A stretch of 64,000 nucleotides of DNA from an uncultured Clostridia bacterium (GTDB taxonomy: Bacteria > Bacillota > Clostridia > TANB77 > UBA1234): positions 62,001-126,000 of the forward strand of contig CAKPOE010000001.1 in NCBI GenBank assembly GCA_934169745.1, in the 5' to 3' direction. Positions within the stretch are counted from its first letter, which is position 1. Every line of letters begins with the position of its first letter. Made by a program: the position numbers and the translations under genes. A model generated the notes under the pieces. It had not been told where the DNA came from. It was given only the letters and a program-made list of their open reading frames with translations, and ran no database searches. Shown piece after piece: positions 1 through 7,901 of this stretch.

Positions 1-1
1 A

Positions 2-463
2 GGAAAAATTAAGTGGAAAAAAGTAATTGAAGATTTCTACGGACCTTTCGCAAAGAATCTGTCAGAAGTTGAAGAAAAGATAGGAAAAGTAGAATTAAAG
101 GATGAAGAAACAGATGTGCCTTGTGAAAAGTGTGGCAGAATGATGGTTATAAAAATGGGACGCTATGGAAAGTTTATGGCATGTCCAGGTTTTCCAGAGT
201 GCAGAAATATAAAACCAATTGTACAAAAATTAGATAATGTACCATGCCCTAAATGTGGTGGGGAAATACATATACGAAAAAGTAAGAGAGGCAAGAAATA
301 TTATATTTGCGAAAATAATCCGACTAAATGTGATTTCATTGCATGGAATGGACCAGATAAGAATGGAGTTATCACTCCTGCAAATTTGGAAGAAAAGAAA
401 GAGAAGAAAGAAAGAAAAACAACAAAAACAACAAGTAAGAGAAAAGTAAAATCAAAAAAATAA
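2..463 (+). CDS. topA: DNA topoisomerase I, C-terminal part (partial)
   Basis: The reading frame is open from base 2, so the gene begins before the window and only about 153 C-terminal residues are seen. Type IA topoisomerase relaxes negative supercoils. The visible part has the end of the core (WKKVIEDFYGPF) followed by two C4 zinc-ribbon repeats: CEKC with CPGFPEC, then CPKC with a C-x6-C pair. A Lys/Arg-rich tail ends the protein. This layout is typical of the C-terminal zinc ribbons of Firmicutes TopA. The catalytic tyrosine domain lies outside the window. No in-frame CGG is present. An initiation codon at 116 could be proposed but would split the zinc ribbons from their conserved upstream context. 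Confidence 0.93.
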   Translation, partial: GKIKWKKVIEDFYGPFAKNLSEVEEKIGKVELKDEETDVPCEKCGRMMVIKMGRYGKFMACPGFPECRNIKPIVQKLDNVPCPKCGGEIHIRKSKRGKKYYICENNPTKCDFIAWNGPDKNGVITPANLEEKKEKKERKTTKTTSKRKVKSKK

Positions 464-464
464 G

Positions 465-500
465 CAAAAAAGTGACTGCCGGAAAATTGATAGGCGGTAT
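465..500. repeat. Partial family B palindromic repeat
   Basis: The segment carries AAAAAAGTGACTGCCGGAAA followed by ATTGATAGGCGG, matching one arm of the palindromes at 14387-14482 and 19607-19700. Only one arm is recognisable. It sits just after the topA stop, next to a family A hairpin. Confidence 0.5.
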
Positions 501-522
501 AACTGTTCTGTGCTTTCAATGC

Positions 523-561
523 TGTAGGGCTCGCTGAAGTTAGCGAGCCCTACATTTTTTT
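523..561 (+). terminator. Hairpin plus T-tract; family A repeat used as terminator
   Basis: A perfect 13-bp stem (TGTAGGGCTCGCT, 523-535, with its complement at 542-554) encloses a 6-nt loop and is followed by seven T. It has the form of an intrinsic terminator for topA. The outer TGTAGGG is shared with other family A elements in the window while the inner stem differs. Confidence 0.75.
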
Positions 562-585
562 GCTTTTAATGAAAAATATTTCCGG

Positions 586-615
586 TTTACTGTGAAGCTT
601 TGAAGGTGTTATACT
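586..615 (+). promoter_or_regulatory. Sigma-A type promoter for the secreted cell-wall protein
   Basis: TTTACT (586-591), an 18-bp spacer and TATACT (610-615) lie upstream of the gene starting at 652. This is a sequence match only. Confidence 0.45.
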
Positions 616-651
616 AGAATTGTGCAGTAATTCTAGAGAGGAGGAATAAAA

Positions 652-1500
652 GTGAGAAAGTTACAAATTTCGAAAATACTGCTGATGGTAGTTTGTGCAT
701 TAATAATGGTTACTAGTGTGAATGGAGTAAATGCTGCATACACAAGTAGCTATTCAGAGCCAAATGTATTAATAAGAAAAGGAACCTATGGAGTCGGAGT
801 GAAATGGGTTCAAGATATGTTAAATCATAATGGTTATAAATTAACAGTAGATGGAATATTTGGTACAAACACATACAATGCAGTAATAAGATTTCAGTCG
901 TCAAAGGGACTTAGTGTTGATGGAATTGTTGGACCAGCCACAAGAAGAGCACTAAAGAATAGTGCTTCATCAAATAGCAGTAATTCATTACCAACTTTTT
1001 CAAGAAATACAACATCACTTTTAGGAATTATAAAAAATTGCAAAGCATATTATGCCAATAATAATTTTTATTATAGTCAAGCAGCTGGTGTTAGGAGCAT
1101 TCCAGCAGATAAAAGTAAAACATATAATGGAGTGCGATATGTAGACTGCAGTACGTATGTGAGTTGGTCACTATATGAATATGCTTTAATAAATGGTAAG
1201 ACGTCAATGGAAAAGTATTTTAGTACTCAAAAAACAAGTAGTAACTTTGCGAGTATAGGTGCACAAGGTGGCAATAGCTATTTAAAAGTAGTTAGTGGAC
1301 TATCAAATGCTAAGCCTGGCGATATATTAGTAACTCAGGGACATGTTGAGTTTTTCTACTCATATACAAAGACAGGAACAAATAGAGTAAATATAAAAGT
1401 ATATAATTGTGGTTCTAATAATAGTGTGAAAGTTGCCGGCTTAACAACTTCTGGCACTACAAATCCATCGGATATTCAGTATATTCTAAGGGTGAGATAA
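652..1500 (+). CDS. Secreted protein with peptidoglycan-binding domain and NlpC/CHAP-like Cys peptidase region
   Basis: Starts at GTG 652 behind GAGGAGG. Residues 1-29 form a signal peptide. Residues about 40-102 are a PG_binding_1 domain (GTYGVGVKWVQ, DGIFG and DGIVGP repeats) that anchors to peptidoglycan. After a Ser/Asn-rich linker, residues about 123-282 resemble a papain-fold cell-wall hydrolase: Cys166 in VDCSTYVSW and His231 in QGHVEFFY are the likely catalytic pair, with GDILV before the His as in NlpC/P60 and CHAP enzymes. The exact peptidase family is not certain. It is probably monocistronic, lying between a terminator-like hairpin and a repeat-rich gap, and likely acts outside the cell in wall remodelling or spore-wall lysis. 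Confidence 0.75.
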   Translation: MRKLQISKILLMVVCALIMVTSVNGVNAAYTSSYSEPNVLIRKGTYGVGVKWVQDMLNHNGYKLTVDGIFGTNTYNAVIRFQSSKGLSVDGIVGPATRRALKNSASSNSSNSLPTFSRNTTSLLGIIKNCKAYYANNNFYYSQAAGVRSIPADKSKTYNGVRYVDCSTYVSWSLYEYALINGKTSMEKYFSTQKTSSNFASIGAQGGNSYLKVVSGLSNAKPGDILVTQGHVEFFYSYTKTGTNRVNIKVYNCGSNNSVKVAGLTTSGTTNPSDIQYILRVR

Positions 1501-1551
1501 ATTATATTTTACACAATAGAAAAATAATAAAATGTATTGTGTAACAAACGC

Positions 1552-1580
1552 TGTAGGGGTCGCCGCCTTCGGCGACCCGA
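1552..1580. repeat. Family A hairpin repeat, left copy
   Basis: TGTAGGG followed by a stem GGGTCGCCG (1557-1565) and CGGCGACCC (1570-1578) around a short loop. The element at 1720-1746 is nearly the same sequence in the opposite orientation, so the two flank the 1552-1746 segment as inverted copies. The same GCCGCCTTCGGCGACCC core recurs near 19530. Confidence 0.7.
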
Positions 1581-1640
1581 GAAGCGAAACAATGCATTTG
1601 AAACTGTGTAGTAGCAAAAACAAAATAACCTCAAACAGTT

Positions 1641-1670
1641 GTAGGGCAGGGTCACTGCACCCTGCCGACT
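1641..1670. repeat. Family A hairpin repeat, middle copy
   Basis: GTAGGGCAGGGTCACTGCAC followed by CCTGCCGACT folds as GGCAGGGT (1645-1652) with ACCCTGCC (1659-1666). The inner stem differs from its neighbours but remains paired. It belongs to the subtype seen again at 22591 and 36376, with a CACTG(C/T)A loop. The 360-bp gap 1501-1861 holds these repeats and a hairpin but no convincing gene. Confidence 0.65.
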
Positions 1671-1719
1671 TATTCCAACATACAAATAAATTTTTGTATA
1701 GTGCAATGTTTTAATGTAC

Positions 1720-1754
1720 TCGGGTCGCTGAAGGCAGCGACCCCTACGTTTTTT
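1720..1754. repeat. Family A hairpin repeat, inverted copy with T-tract
   Basis: GGGTCGCT (1722-1729) pairs with AGCGACCC (1736-1743), followed by CCTACG and six T. Read on the other strand it matches the 1552 copy. It could act as a rightward terminator. Confidence 0.65.
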
Positions 1755-1769
1755 ATATAAATAAATTAT

Positions 1770-1796
1770 AATGAAAATCTTTGATTTTCATTTTTC
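1770..1796 (+). terminator. Hairpin AATGAAAATC/GATTTTCATT with T-rich tail
   Basis: A perfect 10-bp stem (1770-1779 with 1783-1792), a TTT loop and a following T-run ending TTCTTG. Near-identical GAAAATCTTTGATTTTC hairpins occur at 61289-61313, and a partial copy near 19710, so this is a recurrent A/T terminator-like module. Confidence 0.55.
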
Positions 1797-1861
1797 TTGC
1801 ATATTTTTAGTTTTTATTGTAGGATTATTAGGAGGATAGACTAAAAATGTAGGTGATAATT

Positions 1862-2522
1862 TTGAAACTAGTAAAAAAGATTTTTTTGCGGAATTGTTTT
1901 AATACTGCTTATTACGGTATCTTTTTATTGTGTAAAGGGATATACAATGTATAGAGAAGCACTTAGTAATAAAAGCGTTTTAGAAAAAGTAGAAGAAATA
2001 GAAAATAAAAAAGAATACGTATATTTTAAAGATTTGCCAAAAGAGTATATAAAAGCTGTAATTGCAGTTGAGGATCATAGATATTACGAACATGGGGCGA
2101 TTGATGTTATTTCTATTACAAGAGCTATCATAAATAATGTAAAAGCTAAAAAACTAATAGAGGGAGGAAGTACAATTACTCAACAGCTTGCAAAGAATAT
2201 ATATTTTACACAAGATAGAAAATTAGAAAGAAAAATAGCAGAAATTTTTATGGCATATGAAATTGAAAAAGAACTAGATAAAGATAAAATTTTTGAACTA
2301 TATGTTAATACAAATTATTTTGGAAACGGATATTATGGAATAGGAAATGCAAGCCGTGGTTATTACGGTAAAGAACCAAGTAAATTGAATTTATACGAAT
2401 GTACGATGCTTGCAGGTGTTCCTAATGCTCCAAGTGTTTATGCACCAACGGTTAATCCTGAACTTGCGGAAAGAAGAAGACAAATTGTTGTAGAAGCAAT
2501 GGCGAAATATGAAAATGAATAA
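1862..2522 (+). CDS. mtgA: Monofunctional peptidoglycan glycosyltransferase (GT51), needs +1 shift at CGG
   Basis: Polymerises lipid II into glycan strands at the membrane. From TTG 1862 (AGGTGAT site at 1851-1857) the frame reads MKLVKKIFL, then CGG at 1889, then stops at a TAG just past 1947. Skipping the C of CGG gives GIVLILLITVSFYCV, a signal anchor, and runs in frame into the catalytic domain, for about 219 residues. GT51 motifs are intact: EDHRYYEH with catalytic Glu about residue 70, GGSTITQQLAKN about 101-112, and the ELYVNTNYFGNGYYGI motif. An ATG at 1947 would give a 191-residue form without membrane anchor. The domain has no transpeptidase. See the recoding site at 1889. Confidence 0.85.
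1889..1892 (+). other. CGG +1 recoding site 1 (CGGA)
   Basis: CGG is in frame with TTG 1862. Reading TTG, skip C, GGA restores the transmembrane helix and GT51 domain. The +1 frame is closed by stops up to 1874 and the zero frame by the TAG near 1950, so the shift lies between. A seven-T run at 1881-1887 offers an ordinary indel as alternative here. Confidence 0.75.
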
Positions 2523-2528
2523 TATTGA

Positions 2529-2551
2529 TGCCCAGTTCATTGAACTGGGCA
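2529..2551. terminator. Perfect hairpin between convergent genes
   Basis: TGCCCAGTTCA (2529-2539) and TGAACTGGGCA (2541-2551) are perfect complements around one base. No strong T-tract follows. Its place between the + strand glycosyltransferase and the - strand gene at 2568 suggests a bidirectional terminator. Confidence 0.5.
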
Positions 2552-2567
2552 TTAGTGATGTGGTACA

Positions 2568-3107
2568 TTATTTACTTACTTCTTTGAAGAAACCATTAAA
2601 CACATATTTTGTTTCATGAACCATAATAAAAGCTTTTTCATCTAATTTATAAATTAACTTTTTGAAATTGTTTAACTCTGTATTTGACATTTCTGAAAAA
2701 AGCATATATTTTTCATGGCTGAATTGAGATGCGTTGATATCAACAACTGTTAGGGCGTAACCTGCGTTTCTTATATCTTCAAGTATTTTATCGTTTTTCT
2801 CACTTGTAACTACTTGAACTTGTACCATTCCTTTAACAAATTTTTTTGATATTATTCCGCCAACATAAGTACCAATTGCAAATCCGCCAGAATACGCAAC
2901 AGCGATTATAAATTTTGCAACACCAACAGCTTCAAATAGAAGAGCCTCTCTTACTATTAAGAACCATACTAAGCCTTCAACTAAAGCAATAATAGCTGAT
3001 AATAAAGTTTTTCCTTTTACTATTACAACCATACGTATTGTGGCTAGCGAAACATCAATAATTCTACAAACAAGAATTTTTAAACACAGAATAAGCAATT
3101 CAACCAT
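2568..3107 (-). CDS. UPF0316 / DUF2179 (DUF5698) membrane protein
   Basis: About 179 residues. The start at 3107 was chosen because AAGGAGA lies 7 bases upstream; a start 18 bases further out lacks this spacing. Three or four hydrophobic helices fill the first 100 residues (MVELLILCLKILVCRIIDVS, then SLATIRMVVIVKGK). A soluble C-terminal part contains QVVTSEKND and VVDINAS, as in the DUF2179 domain of YebE-type proteins. Function in the family is unknown; DUF2179 is also found in YitT-type transporters. It stands alone on the minus strand between convergent and divergent neighbours. Confidence 0.75.
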   Translation of the reverse strand: MVELLILCLKILVCRIIDVSLATIRMVVIVKGKTLLSAIIALVEGLVWFLIVREALLFEAVGVAKFIIAVAYSGGFAIGTYVGGIISKKFVKGMVQVQVVTSEKNDKILEDIRNAGYALTVVDINASQFSHEKYMLFSEMSNTELNNFKKLIYKLDEKAFIMVHETKYVFNGFFKEVSK

Positions 3108-3233
3108 ACTACATCTCCTTAACAATCATATTAAGATTATATTATATATTTTTTACAGAATAGTCAAGAAATAAACGTTGATAATAAAATGAGATTATGA
3201 TAACATTTATGTAGTGAAAGGGAGGAATAACAT

Positions 3234-3623
3234 ATGAAAAATGTATTTAAGATTGTATTGATTACTATTATTGCCGTTTTGACACTAGTTGGTTGTGGAA
3301 CGAAAACAAGCAGTTTGACGGCTACTATAACTCAAGAAGATGCAAAAGTGGGAAAATATGAAGTGAAAAAAGAGATAAAGTTTACAAATGATGCACCATC
3401 TAGTGCAAAAGTTACCAATAATTTTTCTAGCAAAAAAATAGCAGATAGCTACTATGATTTGATGTCAACATTATATGCAAATGACGATAACACAACTGTA
3501 GAAAAGTCTGGTAACAGAGTGATTATAAATCAAAAGAAACTTACAGAATCATATGAATATTATGGAATGTCAAAGTCTAGTGTAAAAGAAACATTAAAAA
3601 ATACAGGCTGGGAAGTGAAGTAG
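3234..3623 (+). CDS. Small lipoprotein of unknown function
   Basis: 129 residues from ATG 3234 with GGGAGG upstream. A signal peptide ends in the lipobox LVGC, so Cys21 would be diacylated by the Lgt encoded at 45619 and the protein held on the outer face of the membrane. The rest (KVGKYEVKKEIKF, SYYDLMSTLYANDD, YGMSKSSVKETLKNTGW) is a small mixed alpha/beta domain I do not recognise. It is monocistronic, followed by a strong bidirectional terminator. Confidence 0.7.
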   Translation: MKNVFKIVLITIIAVLTLVGCGTKTSSLTATITQEDAKVGKYEVKKEIKFTNDAPSSAKVTNNFSSKKIADSYYDLMSTLYANDDNTTVEKSGNRVIINQKKLTESYEYYGMSKSSVKETLKNTGWEVK

Positions 3624-3645
3624 AAATACGGTATATATGCTAATT

Positions 3646-3678
3646 AAAAGGCGGAAAATTATGAATTTTCTGCCTTTT
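3646..3678. terminator. Bidirectional intrinsic terminator
   Basis: AAAAGGCGGAAAATT (3646-3660) pairs with AATTTTCTGCCTTTT (3664-3678) with one G:T pair, flanked by A and T runs, so it can act on both strands. It covers the stop codon of the minus-strand flippase. Confidence 0.85.
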
Positions 3679-4984
3679 TTGTTATCTTTATCAAGTGCAT
3701 TAAGCTTATCGTGAAGTTTAGTATTTCACTAACAAAGATTGATAATATGTATCCAAACATTCCTGTTCTTGGAACAAATAGAAATATTATAGAAATTGTA
3801 ACAATAAGGTCTAAAATATTAACAAGCATTATTCCAACTTGCGCATTTAATCCTTTTAGAATACTATCAACAACAGTATCAACATACATAAACAAAACGA
3901 GTGGACACATTATCTTTATGTATTTACCTATATCAGCATTATCATAAAAAATAATTCCAAGCTTATCAGCAAAGAAGAAAAGAAAAGCTGTTAAAAATAA
4001 TGAAAATACAGTTGAAATAATTAATATATATTTTGAAACTTGCTTTATTCTTTTAAAATCTTTTTTTATATAATATCGCGAAAATTCTGGCACAAGCAAA
4101 TTACTAAATGAAGTAATAAAAAGTGATGGAAAAAGAATAAGAGGCATAACCATACCATTTATCATTCCGTAACCAGAAAGTGAAGCTGAATATGACATGC
4201 CACTTTTTTCTAGTCTACTTGGTATTGAAAGATGCTTAAAAGTTGATAAGCCAGATTTTATATATGACGTAATTGCTACAGGAAAGGATATTTTGGCAAT
4301 TCGCTTTAAATAATTACCAGTACGTACGTGATTAAAATTGTTATATCTTTTTATATCGAATTTGTACATAATGTAGTTAAAAAGAAAAGCAACGATCTCT
4401 GATATTAGATCTCCGAGTATCAGAGCAAAACACGCATATTCAATTTCTATAGGAAAGTACAAATTTAATAAATATATTGTTGCAATTATCTTTGTGAATT
4501 GTTCAACAAATAGGCCGATGGCATTTTTATATGCTCGCCTTACTGCGGTAAAGTAGCCTGTAAAACTAGAACAAACGGAAATCATCGGTAGAGCAAATGA
4601 TATTAAATAGATAATATTATTAGATACTTTACTTCTTAAAAACTTTTGAGTGATTAAATCCGCATTTATAAAAAATATAAAACCGGCCAGAATACTAACA
4701 CAAAGGCTAAGTAAAATACAACGTTTTGCTGCTTTTTTTACACCAGAGTCATTTCCGTACTCTAGCTCTTCAGAAACAACTCGAGTAGTAGCCAAGTTTA
4801 TGCCAGATGCAGCAAGTGTAATACCAAAAGTGTAAACAGACATAATCAGATGAAAAACACCCAAAGCTTCTTGTGAAATCTTACTCGATAAGTAAATACT
4901 AAATGCAGTTGTAATAAGTCTTAAAGCAAAAGAACTACCTGTTAAAATAATTGAATTAATAATAAAAGTTTTTAATCTTCTCAA
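3659..4984 (-). CDS. Polysaccharide/lipid flippase, SpoVB-MurJ type (MOP superfamily)
   Basis: About 441 residues with 12-14 predicted membrane helices, probably moving a lipid-linked cell-wall precursor. The N-terminal half has the MOP-flippase pattern (SSFALRLITTAFSIYLSSKI, GVFHLIMSVYTFGITLAASG, NLATTRVVSEE). TTG 4984 is preferred because AGGTGAG sits 4-5 bases before it; GTG 4993 overlaps that site. It is a single gene converging on the lipoprotein. A second, recoded member of the family is at 17281. SpoVB assignment is by resemblance; MurJ-like function cannot be excluded. No in-frame CGG. Confidence 0.8.
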   Translation of the reverse strand: MRRLKTFIINSIILTGSSFALRLITTAFSIYLSSKISQEALGVFHLIMSVYTFGITLAASGINLATTRVVSEELEYGNDSGVKKAAKRCILLSLCVSILAGFIFFINADLITQKFLRSKVSNNIIYLISFALPMISVCSSFTGYFTAVRRAYKNAIGLFVEQFTKIIATIYLLNLYFPIEIEYACFALILGDLISEIVAFLFNYIMYKFDIKRYNNFNHVRTGNYLKRIAKISFPVAITSYIKSGLSTFKHLSIPSRLEKSGMSYSASLSGYGMINGMVMPLILFPSLFITSFSNLLVPEFSRYYIKKDFKRIKQVSKYILIISTVFSLFLTAFLFFFADKLGIIFYDNADIGKYIKIMCPLVLFMYVDTVVDSILKGLNAQVGIMLVNILDLIVTISIIFLFVPRTGMFGYILSIFVSEILNFTISLMHLIKITKKAENS

Positions 4985-5052
4985 AAAACTCACCTAAAAA
5001 AATATATGAAGACAGGGCAGAATATATGTTAAAATACCATATGGAAAATATA

Positions 5053-5081
5053 TTGCAATAAATTGGCTTTTATAGTATTAT
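5053..5081 (+). promoter_or_regulatory. Sigma-A type promoter upstream of nfo-ung-trmFO
   Basis: TTGCAA (5053-5058), 17-bp spacer, TATTAT (5076-5081), 22 bases before the nfo start. Confidence 0.45.
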
Positions 5082-5103
5082 ATAGCATGATAGGAGGGAT
5101 TTT

Positions 5104-5937
5104 ATGCTAACGATTGGATGTCATTTATCTGCTTCAAAAGGGTATACAAACATGGCTAATGAGGCAATTAGTATTGGTGCAAATACATTTCAATTTTTCA
5201 CGCGAAATCCACGTGGTGGACAAGCAAAAGAAATTGACGAAAATGATATAAATAATTTCTTATCGATTGCAAAAGAGCATGATTTCGGAAAAATTTTAGC
5301 TCATGCTCCATATACAATAAATGTTTGTTCCGCAGATGAAAAAATAAGAAGATTTGGTATTGACACAATGAAAGATGATTTGAGAAGGCTTGAATATACA
5401 CCTGGAAATATGTATAATTTTCATCCGGGAAGTCATGTAAATCAGGGTGTTGATGTTGGAATAGATTATATTATAAAAGCACTAAATGAAATTTTGTACA
5501 AAGAACAGTCAACGACAGTGCTACTTGAAACAATGGCTGGTAAGGGTAGTGAGGTCGGAAGAACTTTTGAAGAAATAAAAAGAATAATTGATAGAGTAGA
5601 TTTAAGCGAAAAGCTAGGTGTGTGCTTAGATACTTGCCATGTATATGATGCTGGTTACGATATAGTTAATAATTTGGATGGTGTGCTAGATGAATTTGAT
5701 AATGTGATAGGTCTTGAAAGACTAAAAGCAATACATTTGAATGATAGCAAAAATCCATTTGCAAGCCATAAGGATAGACATGAGAAGATTGGAGAAGGTA
5801 GTTTAGGAGTGGAGGCCTTAATAAGAGTAATAAACAATCCTAGACTTAAACACTTACCTTTCTTTTTAGAGACGCCAAATGAATTAGATGGATATAAAAA
5901 TGAAATAGAATTGTTGAGAAAAAATTATATTGATTAA
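5104..5937 (+). CDS. nfo: Deoxyribonuclease IV (AP endonuclease)
   Basis: 277 residues, full length for EndoIV. It nicks DNA 5' to abasic sites during base excision repair using three metal ions. Family motifs are clear: GCHLSASKGY, FFTRNPRGG, LAHAPYTINV, FHPGSHV, LLETMAGKGSE, GVCLDTCHVYDAGYD, HLNDSK and FFLETPNE, which supply the metal-binding His, Asp and Glu residues. AGGAGGGA precedes ATG 5104. It is followed after 11 bases by uracil-DNA glycosylase, so the first two enzymes of the uracil repair path are cotranscribed. Confidence 0.95.
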   Translation: MLTIGCHLSASKGYTNMANEAISIGANTFQFFTRNPRGGQAKEIDENDINNFLSIAKEHDFGKILAHAPYTINVCSADEKIRRFGIDTMKDDLRRLEYTPGNMYNFHPGSHVNQGVDVGIDYIIKALNEILYKEQSTTVLLETMAGKGSEVGRTFEEIKRIIDRVDLSEKLGVCLDTCHVYDAGYDIVNNLDGVLDEFDNVIGLERLKAIHLNDSKNPFASHKDRHEKIGEGSLGVEALIRVINNPRLKHLPFFLETPNELDGYKNEIELLRKNYID

Positions 5938-5948
5938 GGGAGAGCTTG

Positions 5949-6623
5949 ATGGTACAAATAGGTAATCGCTGGGATGAAATATTAAAGGGCGAATTTGAAA
6001 AAGAATATTATTTAAAGATTAGAGAATTTTTGAAACAAGAATATAGTCATTATAAAGTGTATCCAGATATGCATGATATTTTTAATAGTTTAAAATATGC
6101 TGATTATGATAATATAAAAGTTGTTATTATTGGTCAAGATCCATATCACGAAGAGGGTCAAGCGCATGGGCTTTCATTTTCGGTAAAACCAAATATTGAA
6201 ATTCCACCATCACTTGTTAATATATATAAAGAATTACATGATGATGTAGGATGCTATATACCTAATAATGGATATTTGGAAAAATGGGCAAAGCAAGGTG
6301 TGCTTTTGCTGAACAATGTTTTAACGGTTAGGGCACACCAAGCTAATTCGCATAAAAATTGTGGCTGGGAAATTTTTACCGACAAAGTTATATATGAGTT
6401 GAACAAAAGAGAGAAACCAATCGTCTTTTTAATGTGGGGCTCTTGTGCAAAACAAAAAGAAATGTTGGTTACAAATCCAAATCACTATATTCTTAAAACT
6501 GTACATCCGAGTCCATTGTCGGCGTATAGAGGTTTTTTTGGATGTAAGCATTTTTCTAAAGCTAATGAAATATTAGAGAAAACAGGTCAAACCCCAATTG
6601 ACTGGCAAATTGAAAATATATAG
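5949..6623 (+). CDS. ung: Uracil-DNA glycosylase (family 1)
   Basis: 224 residues. Removes uracil from DNA, producing the abasic site cut by the upstream EndoIV. GQDPYH (residues 62-67) holds the catalytic Asp64 and the water-activating motif; HPSPLSAYRGFFGCKHFSKAN is the C-terminal DNA-intercalation and His motif; LLLNNVLTVR is the uracil pocket strand. ATG 5949 follows AGGGAGAG with 4-5 bases spacing; a TTG at 5946 is the alternative. It is second in the nfo-ung-trmFO cluster. Confidence 0.96.
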   Translation: MVQIGNRWDEILKGEFEKEYYLKIREFLKQEYSHYKVYPDMHDIFNSLKYADYDNIKVVIIGQDPYHEEGQAHGLSFSVKPNIEIPPSLVNIYKELHDDVGCYIPNNGYLEKWAKQGVLLLNNVLTVRAHQANSHKNCGWEIFTDKVIYELNKREKPIVFLMWGSCAKQKEMLVTNPNHYILKTVHPSPLSAYRGFFGCKHFSKANEILEKTGQTPIDWQIENI

Positions 6624-6638
6624 ATAGAAGGGAATTTT

Positions 6639-7889
6639 ATGTACATAAATGTAATAGGTGGAGGACTTGCAGGTTCTGAAGCTGCATATCAAATAGCAAA
6701 AAGGGGAATAGATGTTAAACTATATGAAATGAAACCTCAAAAATTTTCTCCTGCTCACTCAAATGAAAATTTGGCGGAAATAGTTTGTAGCAATTCTTTT
6801 AAATCGGCAAGTTTGACGAACGCTTGTGGACTTTTGAAAGAAGAATTGAGACGACTAGATTCTTTATTGATTAGATGTGCAGACATAAATAAAGTGCCAG
6901 CTGGACAAGCTTTAGCTGTTGACAGAGAAGAATTCTCAAAACTTGTAACATCTGAAATTGAAAAGAATGAAAGAATAGAAATTATACGTGAAGAAGTATC
7001 AAAGTTACCAGATGGAATTACGATAATTGCAACTGGTCCGTTAACATCAGATGCATTATCGGATGAACTTATTAGTCTTACTGGTGATAAGTTGTTTTTC
7101 TATGATGCTGCAGCTCCAATTGTAACAAAAGAATCTATAAATATGGATAAGGCATTTACAGCTGATAGATATGGAAAAGGAGAAAGTGATTATATCAATT
7201 GTCCTATGACAAAAGAAGAATACGATACTTTTTATAATGAACTTATAAATGCCGAAGGGATAACTAAACATGAGTTTGAAAAAGGAAATTTGTTTGAAGG
7301 ATGTATGCCGATTGAAGAAATGGCTAAAAGAGGTTCACAAACTTTAACATTTGGACCTTTAAAATCAGTTGGTTTTGATAAGAAATACTATGCAGTGGTC
7401 CAATTAAGGCAAGACAATAAAGAAGGAACCTTATATAACTTGGTTGGTTTTCAAACAAATTTGAAGTTTGGAGAGCAAAAGAGAGTGTTTTCACTTATTC
7501 CTGCACTTGAAAATGCGGAGTTCGTTAAGTATGGTGTAATGCATAGAAATACATATATAAATTCGCCTAAGCTATTGGATGAAACGTACAATTTAAAAGG
7601 AACTGATATTTATTTTGCAGGACAAATTTCTGGAGTTGAAGGATATGTTGAATCTATTGCTTCTGGTTTAGTTGCTGGAATAAATGCGGTACAAAAAATT
7701 GAAGGTAAAAATAAAATTGTATTTTCGGATGAAACAATTATTGGTGCACTTTCAAAATACATTTCATCACCAAATAAAGATTTTCAGCCGATGAATGCAA
7801 ATTTTGGAATATTGAATTGCGATAAGAAATTTAAGAGTAAGATTGAAAAGTATGAATTTTTAGCAGAAAGGTCTTTGAATAATTTTTAA
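6639..7889 (+). CDS. trmFO: Methylenetetrahydrofolate-tRNA-(uracil-5-)-methyltransferase
   Basis: 416 residues, slightly shorter than most homologues. Forms m5U54 in the T-loop of tRNA using methylene-THF and FAD. The N-terminal Rossmann motif GGGLAGSEAA binds FAD; YEMKP, SNSFKS and CGLLKEELR are family signatures, and ISGVEGYVESIASGL is the C-terminal FAD motif. AGAAGGGAA precedes ATG 6639. In many Firmicutes trmFO lies beside topA; here about 6 kb separates them. It is probably transcribed with ung, 15 bases upstream. Confidence 0.95.
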   Translation: MYINVIGGGLAGSEAAYQIAKRGIDVKLYEMKPQKFSPAHSNENLAEIVCSNSFKSASLTNACGLLKEELRRLDSLLIRCADINKVPAGQALAVDREEFSKLVTSEIEKNERIEIIREEVSKLPDGITIIATGPLTSDALSDELISLTGDKLFFYDAAAPIVTKESINMDKAFTADRYGKGESDYINCPMTKEEYDTFYNELINAEGITKHEFEKGNLFEGCMPIEEMAKRGSQTLTFGPLKSVGFDKKYYAVVQLRQDNKEGTLYNLVGFQTNLKFGEQKRVFSLIPALENAEFVKYGVMHRNTYINSPKLLDETYNLKGTDIYFAGQISGVEGYVESIASGLVAGINAVQKIEGKNKIVFSDETIIGALSKYISSPNKDFQPMNANFGILNCDKKFKSKIEKYEFLAERSLNNF

Positions 7890-7901
7890 GGAGGAGATTT
7901 T

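Noticed and set aside
1532..1714. Short open frames within the 1501-1861 repeat region.
   Set aside because: They run through the palindromic repeats, have no ribosome site and show no protein-like conservation pattern.
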